The notes below the pieces were generated by a model. It had not been told where the DNA came from and did no database searches. It saw nothing but the letters and a program-made list of their open reading frames with translations. From positions 62,001-126,000 of the forward strand of contig NZ_NFKA01000007.1 in NCBI RefSeq assembly GCF_002160145.1: a stretch of DNA of 64,000 nt, in the 5' to 3' direction. This stretch comes from Gemmiger sp. An194 (GTDB lineage Bacteria > Bacillota > Clostridia > Oscillospirales > Ruminococcaceae). Within the stretch, counting starts at the first letter, position 1. The number at the start of each line of letters is the position of its first letter. Position numbers and translations under genes: made by a program. Positions 19,206 to 26,287 of the stretch are shown in pieces.

Positions 19206-21788
19206 ATGAAACGAATTTGTGCTGGTCTGCTGGCCCACGTGGACGCAGGCAAGACCACTCTGTCTGAGGCGCTGCTGTATCGGGGCGGCTGCCTGAAAAA
19301 GCTGGGCCGGGTGGACCATAAGGATGCCTTTCTGGATACCAACGCCATGGAGCGGGAGCGGGGCATCACCATCTTTTCCAAGCAGGCGGTGCTCAGCCTG
19401 CCCGACGCCCAGATCACCCTGCTGGATACCCCCGGCCATGTGGATTTTTCCGGCGAGATGGAGCGTACCCTCTCGGTGCTGGATTACGCGGTGCTGGTGG
19501 TGAGCGGCACCGACGGTGTGCAGAGCCATACCGAGACCGTCTGGAAACTGCTGCGCCGGTACGGGGTGCCGGTGTTTGTATTTGTAAATAAGATGGATCT
19601 GGCGGGAGCAGACCGGCAGGCGGTACTGGATCAGCTGGCCCGCCTGGAGGAGGGCTTTGTGCCCTTCGACGGCTCCCTGGACCCGGATGCCTTTGCGGAA
19701 GCGCTGGCCATGCAGAGCGAGGAGGCCATGGATGCCTATCTGGAAAACGGCCAGGTGCCTGCCGACCTGATCACCGCCATGGTGGCCCGGCGGCAGGTGT
19801 TTCCCTGCATGTTCGGCTCGGCGCTGAAGCTGCAGGGAGTGGATGAGCTGCTGGAAGCGCTGCAGGCCTATACCCGTCAGCCCAAAGCAGCAGAAGAGTT
19901 TGCTGCCCGGGTGTTCAAGATCGCCCGGGATGAGCAGGGCAACCGGCTCACCTGGCTCAAGGTCACCGGTGGCAGTCTGCGAGTGAAGGCGCTGCTTACC
20001 GGAGAGGACCCGGACGGCCAGTCCTGGCAGGAAAAAGCAGACCAACTGCGCGTATATTCCGGCGCAAAATTCCAGATGGTAGAACAGGCTCCGGCGGGAA
20101 CCGTGTGCGCCGTCACCGGTCTGACCCGTACCTGGGCGGGTCAGGGCCTGGGTGAGGAGACCATGGGCCGATCCCCGGTGCTGCAGCCGGTGCAGAGCTG
20201 CCGTCTGCTGCTGCCTGAGGGCTGCGACGCTCATGCAGTGCTGCCCAAGCTGACCCAGCTGCAGGAGGAGGACCCCCAGCTGCGCATCGTGTGGAACGAG
20301 CGGCTGGCCGAGATTCATCTGCAGATGATGGGCGAGGTGCAGCTGGACGTGCTCAAGCGCCTGATCTGGGAGCGGTTCGGTCTGGCCGTGGGCTTTGGCC
20401 CCGGCAGTATTGTGTATAAGGAGACCATCGCGGGCCCGGTGGAGGGCGTAGGCCATTTTGAGCCCCTGCGCCATTATGCCGAGGTGCATCTGCTGCTGGA
20501 GCCGCTGCCCCGGGGCGCGGGCCTGCAGTTTGATACGATTTGCAGCGAGGATGTGCTGGATCGGAACTGGCAGCGGCTGATTCTCACCCACCTGGAGGAG
20601 AAGGAGCATCTGGGCGTGCTCACCGGCAGCCCCATCACCGATATGAAGATTACCCTCACCGCGGGCAGAGCACATTTGAAGCACACCGAGGGCGGCGATT
20701 TCCGCCAGGCCACCTACCGGGCGGTGCGCCAGGGCCTGATGCAGGCGGACAGCATTCTGCTGGAGCCCTGGTATGAGTTCCGGCTGGAGGTGCCCGCCGA
20801 GCAGGTGGGCCGGGCCATGGCGGATGTGCAGCGGATGGGCGGCAGCTTTGACCCGCCCGAGCTGCTGGGCGAAACCTCGGTGCTCACCGGCAGCGTGCCG
20901 GTGGCCGAGATGCGGGGTTATGCCATGGAGCTTGCCGGATATACCCGGGGCAAGGGGCGGCTGTCCTGCACGCTGGCAGGCTACCGGCCCTGCCACGACG
21001 CCCCCGCCGTGATCGAGGCGATGGGCTACGACCCCGAGCGGGATACCGAGAACCCGCCGGATTCGGTGTTCTGTGCCCACGGCGCAGGCTATACCGTGAA
21101 GTGGGATGAGGTGCCCGCCCACGCCCATGTGGAGAGCGGTGTGCGTCTGAACGAGCCGGAACCGGAGGAGCAGCCCGCACCCCGGCAGACCCGGCGGCAG
21201 AGCGTACCTGTTTCCTCGCTGGAGGAGGACAAGCAGCTGGCAGCCATCTTCGAGCGCACCTATGGCCCCTCCAAGGGCCGGGAGCTGTTCCGCCCCGCAC
21301 CAGTGAAGCAGGCGGAGTATCATTTTGAATCCAGCGGGCCGGAGTATCTGCTGGTGGACGGCTATAACCTGATCTTTGCCTGGGAGGAGCTGAAAAAGCT
21401 GGCGGCGGATAACCTGGCGGGAGCCCGTCAGGCGCTGGCAGATCTGTTGTGTAATTACAAGGGCTTTCACGACTGCCAGGTGATTCTGGTGTTCGATGCC
21501 TACAAGGTGCCCCATGGCACGGGCGAGGTGAGCCGGTATCATAATATCCATATCGTCTATACCAAGGAAGCGGAAACCGCTGATATGTATATTGAAAAGA
21601 CCACCTATCAGCTGGCGAAAAAGCGCCGGGTGCGTGTGGTCACCTCGGACGGTGCAGAGCAGCTGATCATCCTGGGGCACGGTGCGCTGCGCATTTCGGC
21701 CCGCCTGTTCCGGGAAGAGGTGGAGCGCACCAACGGTGAGATCCGGCGTATTTTGGAGGAAAACCGCCTGAAAAACGCCCGGCGGTAA
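19206..21788 (+). CDS. TetM/EF-G-like translation GTPase fused to a YacP/Rae1 nuclease domain
   Basis: The 860-residue protein has two parts. Residues 1 to about 640 form a ribosomal-protection-type GTPase: G1 AHVDAGKTT (10-18), G2 RGIT, G3 DTPGH, G4 NKMD, and the family end CAHGAGYTVKWDEV. After a Glu/Pro/Arg-rich linker, residues about 712-855 match the YacP (Rae1) NYN nuclease: LVDGYNLIFAW with D718, VFDAYKV, KEAETADMYIEK and VVTSDGAEQ keep the acidic residues expected of the active site. Rae1 cuts mRNA in the ribosomal A site in Bacillus. A single chain that binds the A-site region and cuts RNA there is a reasonable inference. Tetracycline resistance is not shown. Confidence 0.9.
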   Translation: MKRICAGLLAHVDAGKTTLSEALLYRGGCLKKLGRVDHKDAFLDTNAMERERGITIFSKQAVLSLPDAQITLLDTPGHVDFSGEMERTLSVLDYAVLVVSGTDGVQSHTETVWKLLRRYGVPVFVFVNKMDLAGADRQAVLDQLARLEEGFVPFDGSLDPDAFAEALAMQSEEAMDAYLENGQVPADLITAMVARRQVFPCMFGSALKLQGVDELLEALQAYTRQPKAAEEFAARVFKIARDEQGNRLTWLKVTGGSLRVKALLTGEDPDGQSWQEKADQLRVYSGAKFQMVEQAPAGTVCAVTGLTRTWAGQGLGEETMGRSPVLQPVQSCRLLLPEGCDAHAVLPKLTQLQEEDPQLRIVWNERLAEIHLQMMGEVQLDVLKRLIWERFGLAVGFGPGSIVYKETIAGPVEGVGHFEPLRHYAEVHLLLEPLPRGAGLQFDTICSEDVLDRNWQRLILTHLEEKEHLGVLTGSPITDMKITLTAGRAHLKHTEGGDFRQATYRAVRQGLMQADSILLEPWYEFRLEVPAEQVGRAMADVQRMGGSFDPPELLGETSVLTGSVPVAEMRGYAMELAGYTRGKGRLSCTLAGYRPCHDAPAVIEAMGYDPERDTENPPDSVFCAHGAGYTVKWDEVPAHAHVESGVRLNEPEPEEQPAPRQTRRQSVPVSSLEEDKQLAAIFERTYGPSKGRELFRPAPVKQAEYHFESSGPEYLLVDGYNLIFAWEELKKLAADNLAGARQALADLLCNYKGFHDCQVILVFDAYKVPHGTGEVSRYHNIHIVYTKEAETADMYIEKTTYQLAKKRRVRVVTSDGAEQLIILGHGALRISARLFREEVERTNGEIRRILEENRLKNARR

Positions 21789-21823
21789 ACGAATGCAGGC
21801 AACGAGAAACAGGCAGAAAAACA

Positions 21824-21858
21824 GCGGCCCGGTTTTGCGAAACGCAATGCCGGGCCGC
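21824..21858 (+). terminator. Hairpin after the GTPase fusion gene
   Basis: A 9-bp GC stem (21824-21832 with 21850-21858) encloses a second stem (21835-21839 with 21843-21847). There is no T-run on the plus strand, so it may be a processing or weak termination signal. Confidence 0.5.
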
Positions 21859-21881
21859 CGCTGCATACCGCGAAAAAGGGC

Positions 21882-21910
21882 TTGCTTTTTTGGCGTTGCT
21901 ATAGTATAAT
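21882..21910 (+). promoter_or_regulatory. tRNA-Leu promoter
   Basis: TTGCTT (21882-21887) and TATAAT (21905-21910), spacer 17 bp, 18 bp before the tRNA. Confidence 0.8.
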
Positions 21911-21928
21911 AAACCCTGTTACAAATAA

Positions 21929-22014
21929 GCCGGTGTGTCGGAATGGCAGACGATGCGGACTCAAAATCCGTTGGTGGCAACACCGTGTGGGTTCAAGTCC
22001 CACCACCGGCACCA
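21929..22014 (+). tRNA. tRNA-Leu (anticodon CAA)
   Basis: An 86-nt class II tRNA. The acceptor strands GCCGGTG (21929-21935) and CACCGGC (22004-22010) pair fully. The anticodon loop CTCAAAA carries CAA at 21962-21964, reading UUG. A long variable arm and the T-arm loop TTCAAGT follow. The 3' CCA is encoded (22012-22014). Confidence 0.97.
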
Positions 22015-22050
22015 CGTCGGAATGGACTACGCTCCATTCAAAAGCCCAGC

Positions 22051-22077
22051 AAGCCCAGCCGTTTGGCTGGGCTTTTC
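22051..22077 (+). terminator. Terminator after tRNA-Leu
   Basis: A perfect 10-bp stem (22051-22060 with 22065-22074) with a 4-nt loop and TTTT. Between tRNA and terminator lies a second small hairpin, GAATGGA/TCCATTC (22020-22026 with 22033-22039). The stretch 22078-22190 shows nothing I can name. Confidence 0.88.
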
Positions 22078-22192
22078 TCATACCGCTCCGTCATTCCTCC
22101 TTTTCCCCACAAAACTTTGCTGTGCAAACTTTCGTGGGAGCCCCGCCCTACGGGCCAAGGAGGAGAAAGGCATCAATTCATCACGCAAACTC

Positions 22193-22228
22193 AAAAGATC
22201 CCGAACGTGAGAGCGTTCGGGATCTTTT
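22193..22228. terminator. Bidirectional terminator at the end of the merR gene
   Basis: A perfect 15-bp stem (22193-22207 with 22214-22228), A-rich on one flank and T-rich on the other. It ends the minus-strand merR transcript 4 nt from the stop codon. Confidence 0.9.
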
Positions 22229-22231
22229 GTT

Positions 22232-22987
22232 TTACACGGTGTCACTGTCCAAAATTTTAATCAGAATCTTCGTAATATAATTTTGCGGATTTACCTCCAC
22301 AAACTGGTCAATGATATTGATGCAGATGACATCATCAGCCAGAGGTAGCTCGGTGGAGGTACGCATTCTGGCAAAGGTTTCCCAGATTGTGGAGTAAGGC
22401 CCGGAGTGGTAACCGGTCAGATAGGTCCCGGCGTGAATCTCGTGTACGGCGTGCTGCGAGGCCTCGGGAACTTCACCGATGAGATATGCACCGAAGGACT
22501 GCTCCTCGCCCTGATAAAAGGCCAGGGTGGGATACAGATAGAACAGCTCGTTGGAAAAAACCTCGCTGAGGTTTCCCAGCGCAATATACTGCATGGAATC
22601 AAGATGCTCCGCACTGACCTTTTCAACACAAAGATTTTCCAGTTCCTGCTCGGTAAAGGCAATTTTCGTCTGGATCACCGCATCCAGACGCAGCAGCTCC
22701 TGAAGCTGTTCCTGAAGGTTGCTGGACTGATGACGCAGATAGGAGCAAGTTTCTGTGAAGCTGCGCTGGCCCATAAAGCCGCTGATCTCAGACAGCGGGC
22801 AGCCCAGCCGCCGCAGATAGCGGATCAGTGCCAACGAGTAGGACTGATCGAATTTATAATAGCGATAGTTGCTTCCTTTCTCCCGCCCCTGTGGTAGCAA
22901 AAGTCCCTTTTCCTCATACAGCCGCAATGTCTGTACATCCACATGAAACAGCTTGGCCAGTTCTCCGATTCGCAGATACTCCTTCAT
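22232..22987 (-). CDS. MerR-family regulator with effector domain
   Basis: The 251-residue protein starts with a MerR winged helix-turn-helix (LRIGELAKLFHVDVQTLRLY, 5-24), then a coiled-coil linker (about 80-115), and a C-terminal ligand domain of about 130 residues that resembles GyrI-like sensors. GGAGGTGC precedes the ATG. It is the third gene after a purine permease and guanine deaminase on the same strand, but it also has its own promoter. The permease promoter has the 19-bp spacer and dyad that MerR proteins twist open, so it is the likely target. The ligand may be a purine; that is inference. Confidence 0.9.
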   Translation of the reverse strand: MKEYLRIGELAKLFHVDVQTLRLYEEKGLLLPQGREKGSNYRYYKFDQSYSLALIRYLRRLGCPLSEISGFMGQRSFTETCSYLRHQSSNLQEQLQELLRLDAVIQTKIAFTEQELENLCVEKVSAEHLDSMQYIALGNLSEVFSNELFYLYPTLAFYQGEEQSFGAYLIGEVPEASQHAVHEIHAGTYLTGYHSGPYSTIWETFARMRTSTELPLADDVICINIIDQFVEVNPQNYITKILIKILDSDTV

Positions 22988-23011
22988 AATGCACCTCCCG
23001 TGATGGCGGTA

Positions 23012-23048
23012 AAAAAGATGACAACCGCCGGGCTTCGACGGTTGTCAT
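23012..23048 (-). terminator. Hairpin and T-run between guanine deaminase and merR
   Basis: On the minus strand a perfect 10-bp stem (23048-23039 with 23027-23018) is followed by CTTTTTT. It can end the guanine deaminase transcript. Because the merR promoter -10 box overlaps its first arm, it also lies at the 5' end of the merR transcript and could attenuate it. Confidence 0.7.
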
Positions 23049-23075
23049 AATAGGGGGAATTTGAACGTTTGTCAA
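23047..23075 (-). promoter_or_regulatory. merR promoter
   Basis: Minus strand: TTGACA (23075-23070) and TATTAT (23052-23047), spacer 17 bp, just after the guanine deaminase stop codon. Confidence 0.75.
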
Positions 23076-23083
23076 GAGCTGCA

Positions 23084-24337
23084 TCAGCCAATGCGTTTGC
23101 CGCCAAGGTACCGGGCCTTGATGTTGTCGGTGGTTCCGATGTAGCAGAACCGCTCCACCACCTGAGCCGGCGTCAGAGGGATATTCAGATCCTCCATGCC
23201 GTCGATGACCAGCGCGTTGAACACATAGTCCTTTTCGAAGGCACCAACCTTCCCGAACACGCTTCCGCCAGCCTTGGTGGCCAGATAAAAGGCGTTGGTG
23301 AAGGTAATGGGGCTGGCGTTTTCCGGCTCATAGAACCACTTCAGCTTGGACAGCTGAACAGCGCGGCCGATCTGTGTGTAGACGCCCATGGAATGGCCGC
23401 CGCCCACATCGGTGCCCAGGGTGATGTTTACGCCATTGCTGTGCAGGTTGGAAACACCCATGATTCCGGCGATGATGTTGGTGGTTGCATCCGGGCAGTG
23501 AACGGTGTAACCGCCGTGACGCTTGATGATTTCGATGTCCTCTTTGGCGGGGAAAATGAAGTGCGCGCCCACAACCGGGCCATTCTCCATCAGCCCCGCT
23601 CTCTCGTAGATCTCAGTGTCGCACTTGTATCCCGGATAGACCCACAGAGCTTCCTGAGCTTCCCAGCGGGATTCCACCAGATGGGTCTGCAAGCCCACCT
23701 GATACTTTTTGCCCAGAGTACCCAGTCCCTTCACCAGCTCCTCGCTGCAGGTGGGGGCAAAGCGAGGGGTGATGATGGGTTTTGCGGTTTTGTGATCCTT
23801 GCAGTCGGCCAGGTACTGTTCGGTTTCCCGGAGGGATTCCTCCACGGTCTCGTACAGGTACGACGGGGAGGCGATATCCATGTTCACCTTGCCCACATAG
23901 CCGTAGAGACCGCGCTCCTCCATGCGGCGAATCAGATAAGAGGTGGCCTCCCGATGGATGGTGGCGAAAATACAGGCATGGAAGGTTCCGTGCTTGATCA
24001 TATCGTCAATGAAAGCATCGTAGATGGGCCGGGCGTAGTTCATGTCCGCAAAGCGGGCTTCCTGGGGGAAGGTGTACTGATTCAGCCAGTCGGACAAAAG
24101 CATATCCATGCCAAGACCGCGCTCGATGTACTGCGAAGCGTGGACATGCAGGTCCGAAAAGGCCGGAATGATCACGCCTTTGCCATAGTCGGTGATCTCG
24201 GCGTTTTTATACTGCTCCGGCAGAACGCTGCAAATTTCCTGAACTTTTCCGTTTTCCACGATCAGATAGCTGTCTTCATAGGTGACCAGCTCGTCGTAGC
24301 TTTTTGAAAACAGAATGTTGCCATGAAGAATATTCAC
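23084..24337 (-). CDS. Guanine deaminase (amidohydrolase family)
   Basis: The enzyme turns guanine into xanthine and ammonia. I place the start at GTG 24337, with AAGGA 7 nt upstream, giving 417 residues; longer frames reach into the permease gene. Metal-site motifs are DLHVHASQY, QTHLVES, a later HC pair (TVHCPDATT) and GTDVGGGHSMG, the guanine deaminase signature. It lies 19 nt after a nucleobase permease and before a MerR gene, which fits a purine uptake and salvage operon. Another purine-type amidohydrolase is possible but less likely. Confidence 0.85.
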   Translation of the reverse strand: MNILHGNILFSKSYDELVTYEDSYLIVENGKVQEICSVLPEQYKNAEITDYGKGVIIPAFSDLHVHASQYIERGLGMDMLLSDWLNQYTFPQEARFADMNYARPIYDAFIDDMIKHGTFHACIFATIHREATSYLIRRMEERGLYGYVGKVNMDIASPSYLYETVEESLRETEQYLADCKDHKTAKPIITPRFAPTCSEELVKGLGTLGKKYQVGLQTHLVESRWEAQEALWVYPGYKCDTEIYERAGLMENGPVVGAHFIFPAKEDIEIIKRHGGYTVHCPDATTNIIAGIMGVSNLHSNGVNITLGTDVGGGHSMGVYTQIGRAVQLSKLKWFYEPENASPITFTNAFYLATKAGGSVFGKVGAFEKDYVFNALVIDGMEDLNIPLTPAQVVERFCYIGTTDNIKARYLGGKRIG

Positions 24338-24356
24338 TGTATGTTCCTTTCTTCTA

Positions 24357-25436
24357 TCAGACCGCGAGTCCCGACACAACGGACAGGAATCGAATTGCAA
24401 TACCGGCCAGAAGACCCACAAAGGGATCGATCAGCGCGGTGACGGCAATGGTAGCGCCGCCGGCCAGAGCATCCGCCTGGCTTGCACCCTCAAAGGTGGC
24501 TGCTGCGTACTGGGGAACACTGACCATGGAGCCCAGCACGAACAAAAAGCCGGAAATGGAGACCGCCGGAATAAACCGTGCGATCTTCGGCACAAGGCGT
24601 GCGAAGAGGATGAGTGCCATCACCACCATCAGCAGGATGCCGGCCGCCACCGGATGGGGCGCCGCCGCTGTGGAGGAGAGGGTGATTTCAACGGGAGTAC
24701 CGCCAAACAGACCGGTCAGGATATCCGCCGCGCCGGAATAGATGGTCAGGCCGTCCACATTGGGGTTTTCCATTCCGGCCATGCCGGAAACGATGCCGCT
24801 GTAAGCGATGTTCGTGCCAATGGACAGGCAGGCCAGGGCAAGAGCACCGCGAACAACATTCAGATTGGTCACAGGCTTGAAGAATTTGAACTTGCTCTCT
24901 TCCTTTACCTCCTCCATGGGACCTTTGTTCAGGATCAGGAAGCAGGCGATGCTGGCGGCCATGCTGATGACCAGGGTCCAGTTCAGGTCCTTGGTCAGAA
25001 AGTAGGCGGCAAAGGCGGAAATGAGCGAGACTGCACCGGTCTTCTTGCTCTCCCTGATCAGATCAATGGCTACCCGAATAACGATGATGCCCACACCGGC
25101 CTCCATGCCGGAAATGATGGAGGTGCCCGCAAAATCCACGATGCGCTGCAGCAGTCCCAGACCGCCCAGCACCACCATGATCACACCGCTGTAAAATACG
25201 ATGCTGATGCGTTCCCGGAAGTTTTTGCCCACACTTCCGGCCAGCACGATGGTCTCGCCCTGAATGTTGATGGGAATGACGGTTTTAAATACCAGCATGC
25301 CGATGATGCCCGCACAATAGCCCAGTGCGGTGGGGGCGGACAGAAACCCGAAGCTGAGGCCCATGATGATTCCCGAAAGGCCGTTGATCACGTTTCCGAG
25401 CACCGAAAGAATGTCTTTGATGATCTCAAATTCCAA
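24357..25436 (-). CDS. Nucleobase (NCS2-like) permease, probably for purines
   Basis: The 359-residue protein is almost entirely hydrophobic with about 10-12 membrane segments. ADILTGLFGGTPVEIT resembles the conserved NCS2 substrate-binding stretch, but the chain is shorter than usual NCS2 carriers (about 430). The start is TTG at 25436 with GGAAGG upstream; no ATG is near. The guanine deaminase follows 19 nt later, so guanine or another purine is the likely cargo. Expression probably depends on the MerR-type promoter upstream. Confidence 0.75.
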   Translation of the reverse strand: MEFEIIKDILSVLGNVINGLSGIIMGLSFGFLSAPTALGYCAGIIGMLVFKTVIPINIQGETIVLAGSVGKNFRERISIVFYSGVIMVVLGGLGLLQRIVDFAGTSIISGMEAGVGIIVIRVAIDLIRESKKTGAVSLISAFAAYFLTKDLNWTLVISMAASIACFLILNKGPMEEVKEESKFKFFKPVTNLNVVRGALALACLSIGTNIAYSGIVSGMAGMENPNVDGLTIYSGAADILTGLFGGTPVEITLSSTAAAPHPVAAGILLMVVMALILFARLVPKIARFIPAVSISGFLFVLGSMVSVPQYAAATFEGASQADALAGGATIAVTALIDPFVGLLAGIAIRFLSVVSGLAV

Positions 25437-25528
25437 TGTGTTTTCCTTCCTCTCTGTTTCTGCGCCAGCCGGAACGCCGCTGTTCTGGAATAGCGCGGAT
25501 TTGCTGTTATTGAATGGTTTCCGATGTC

Positions 25529-25559
25529 AGGATAAACCCTATGGTAACCATAGAGTCAA
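25529..25559 (-). promoter_or_regulatory. MerR-type promoter and operator of the purine operon
   Basis: On the minus strand, TTGACT (25559-25554) and TATCCT (25534-25529) are 19 bp apart, two more than normal. The spacer holds a near-perfect dyad, CTATGGT-A-ACCATAG (plus-strand 25539-25553). This is the hallmark of a promoter that a MerR activator must untwist. The merR gene at the end of the operon is the obvious candidate regulator. Confidence 0.8.
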
Positions 25560-25602
25560 GAGCTTTTAAAAGGAGATTCGGAATATTTTTCATAATTATC
25601 GG

Positions 25603-25658
25603 ATACTTCTTGTAATTACTCATGGTGCAATTACAAGAAGTATCTTTTTTACAAGAAG
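25603..25658. repeat. 15-bp inverted repeat with a third half-site
   Basis: A perfect 15-bp inverted repeat (25603-25617 with 25629-25643) surrounds an 11-nt centre. The 10-bp half TTACAAGAAG (25631-25640) occurs again as a direct copy at 25649-25658. CTTTTTT follows the dyad on the plus strand, so it also looks like an intrinsic terminator. It lies between the purine operon promoter and the GNAT gene. It could be an operator or could block antisense transcription. Confidence 0.7.
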
Positions 25659-25771
25659 GAAAAGTAAAATAGCTGCCGCTGCTTATCCAAACACACAGGG
25701 ATATGCGATATAATATGGGGGAGCTTTGGAATGGGCAAACAGCCTGCAGAATGTGTGGAAGGGAGAAAAAG

Positions 25772-26221
25772 ATGGAGATTCGGGAATACCGGCCGGAGGA
25801 CTGCGCAGAGCTTACCCGGCTGTTTTACGACACAGTGCACACTGTCAACAGTAAGGACTACATCCCGGACCAGCTGGACGCCTGGGCGGATGGGAAGCCT
25901 GATCTGGAACGGTGGGATCGGTCGCTGCGGGAGCATTTCAGTCTGGTGGCGCTGGAAGGGGAACGAATCGTCGGCTTTGGCGATATGGACGCCACCGGCT
26001 ATCTGGACCGGTTGTATGTGCACAAGGACTACCAGAAGCAGGGCGTTGCCACTGCACTCTGTGACCGACTGGAGCGGGCCGTGAGCGGAACTATCGTTAC
26101 CCATGCCTCCATCACCGCCCGCCCCTTTTTTGAGGGGCGGGGATATGTGGTGGTCAAGGAGCAGCAGGTGGAGCGCAAGGGGATTCTGCTGTGCAATTTT
26201 GTGATGGAGAAAAGACGATAA
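25772..26221 (+). CDS. GNAT-family acetyltransferase
   Basis: The 149-residue protein fits the GNAT fold: MEIREYRPEDCAELTRLFYDTV opens it, and the acetyl-CoA loop region is DRLYVHKDYQKQGVATALCD (about 84-103, motif Q-x-x-G-V-A). A late ITARPFFEGRGY helix and strand close the fold. The ATG at 25772 has AAGGGAG upstream. The substrate is unknown. A terminator shared with hcp follows. Confidence 0.88.
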   Translation: MEIREYRPEDCAELTRLFYDTVHTVNSKDYIPDQLDAWADGKPDLERWDRSLREHFSLVALEGERIVGFGDMDATGYLDRLYVHKDYQKQGVATALCDRLERAVSGTIVTHASITARPFFEGRGYVVVKEQQVERKGILLCNFVMEKRR

Positions 26222-26222
26222 G

Positions 26223-26263
26223 AAACGCCGGGCTTCCCGATTGATCGGAAAGCCCGGCGTTTT
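26223..26263. terminator. Bidirectional terminator between GNAT and hcp
   Basis: A 13-bp GC-rich stem with A's before and TTTTT after, suited to both convergent genes. Confidence 0.88.
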
Positions 26264-26287
26264 TATGGCTGTATTTTGAAAAAAGGA

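Noticed and set aside
19206-21788. Tetracycline-resistance gene tet(M/W/O)
   Set aside because: The GTPase part is only family-level similar, a nuclease domain is fused to it, and there is no mobile element or tet leader. Resistance cannot be claimed.
19188-21983. 931-residue open frame on the minus strand
   Set aside because: It is the antisense shadow of the GTPase fusion gene and shows no family motifs.
22078-22231. Short frames downstream of tRNA-Leu
   Set aside because: They run through the tRNA or its terminators in several frames and have no ribosome site.
25437-25528. Purine riboswitch before the permease gene
   Set aside because: The leader is short and lacks the paired loops and conserved core of purine riboswitches. 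The MerR-type promoter explains control better.
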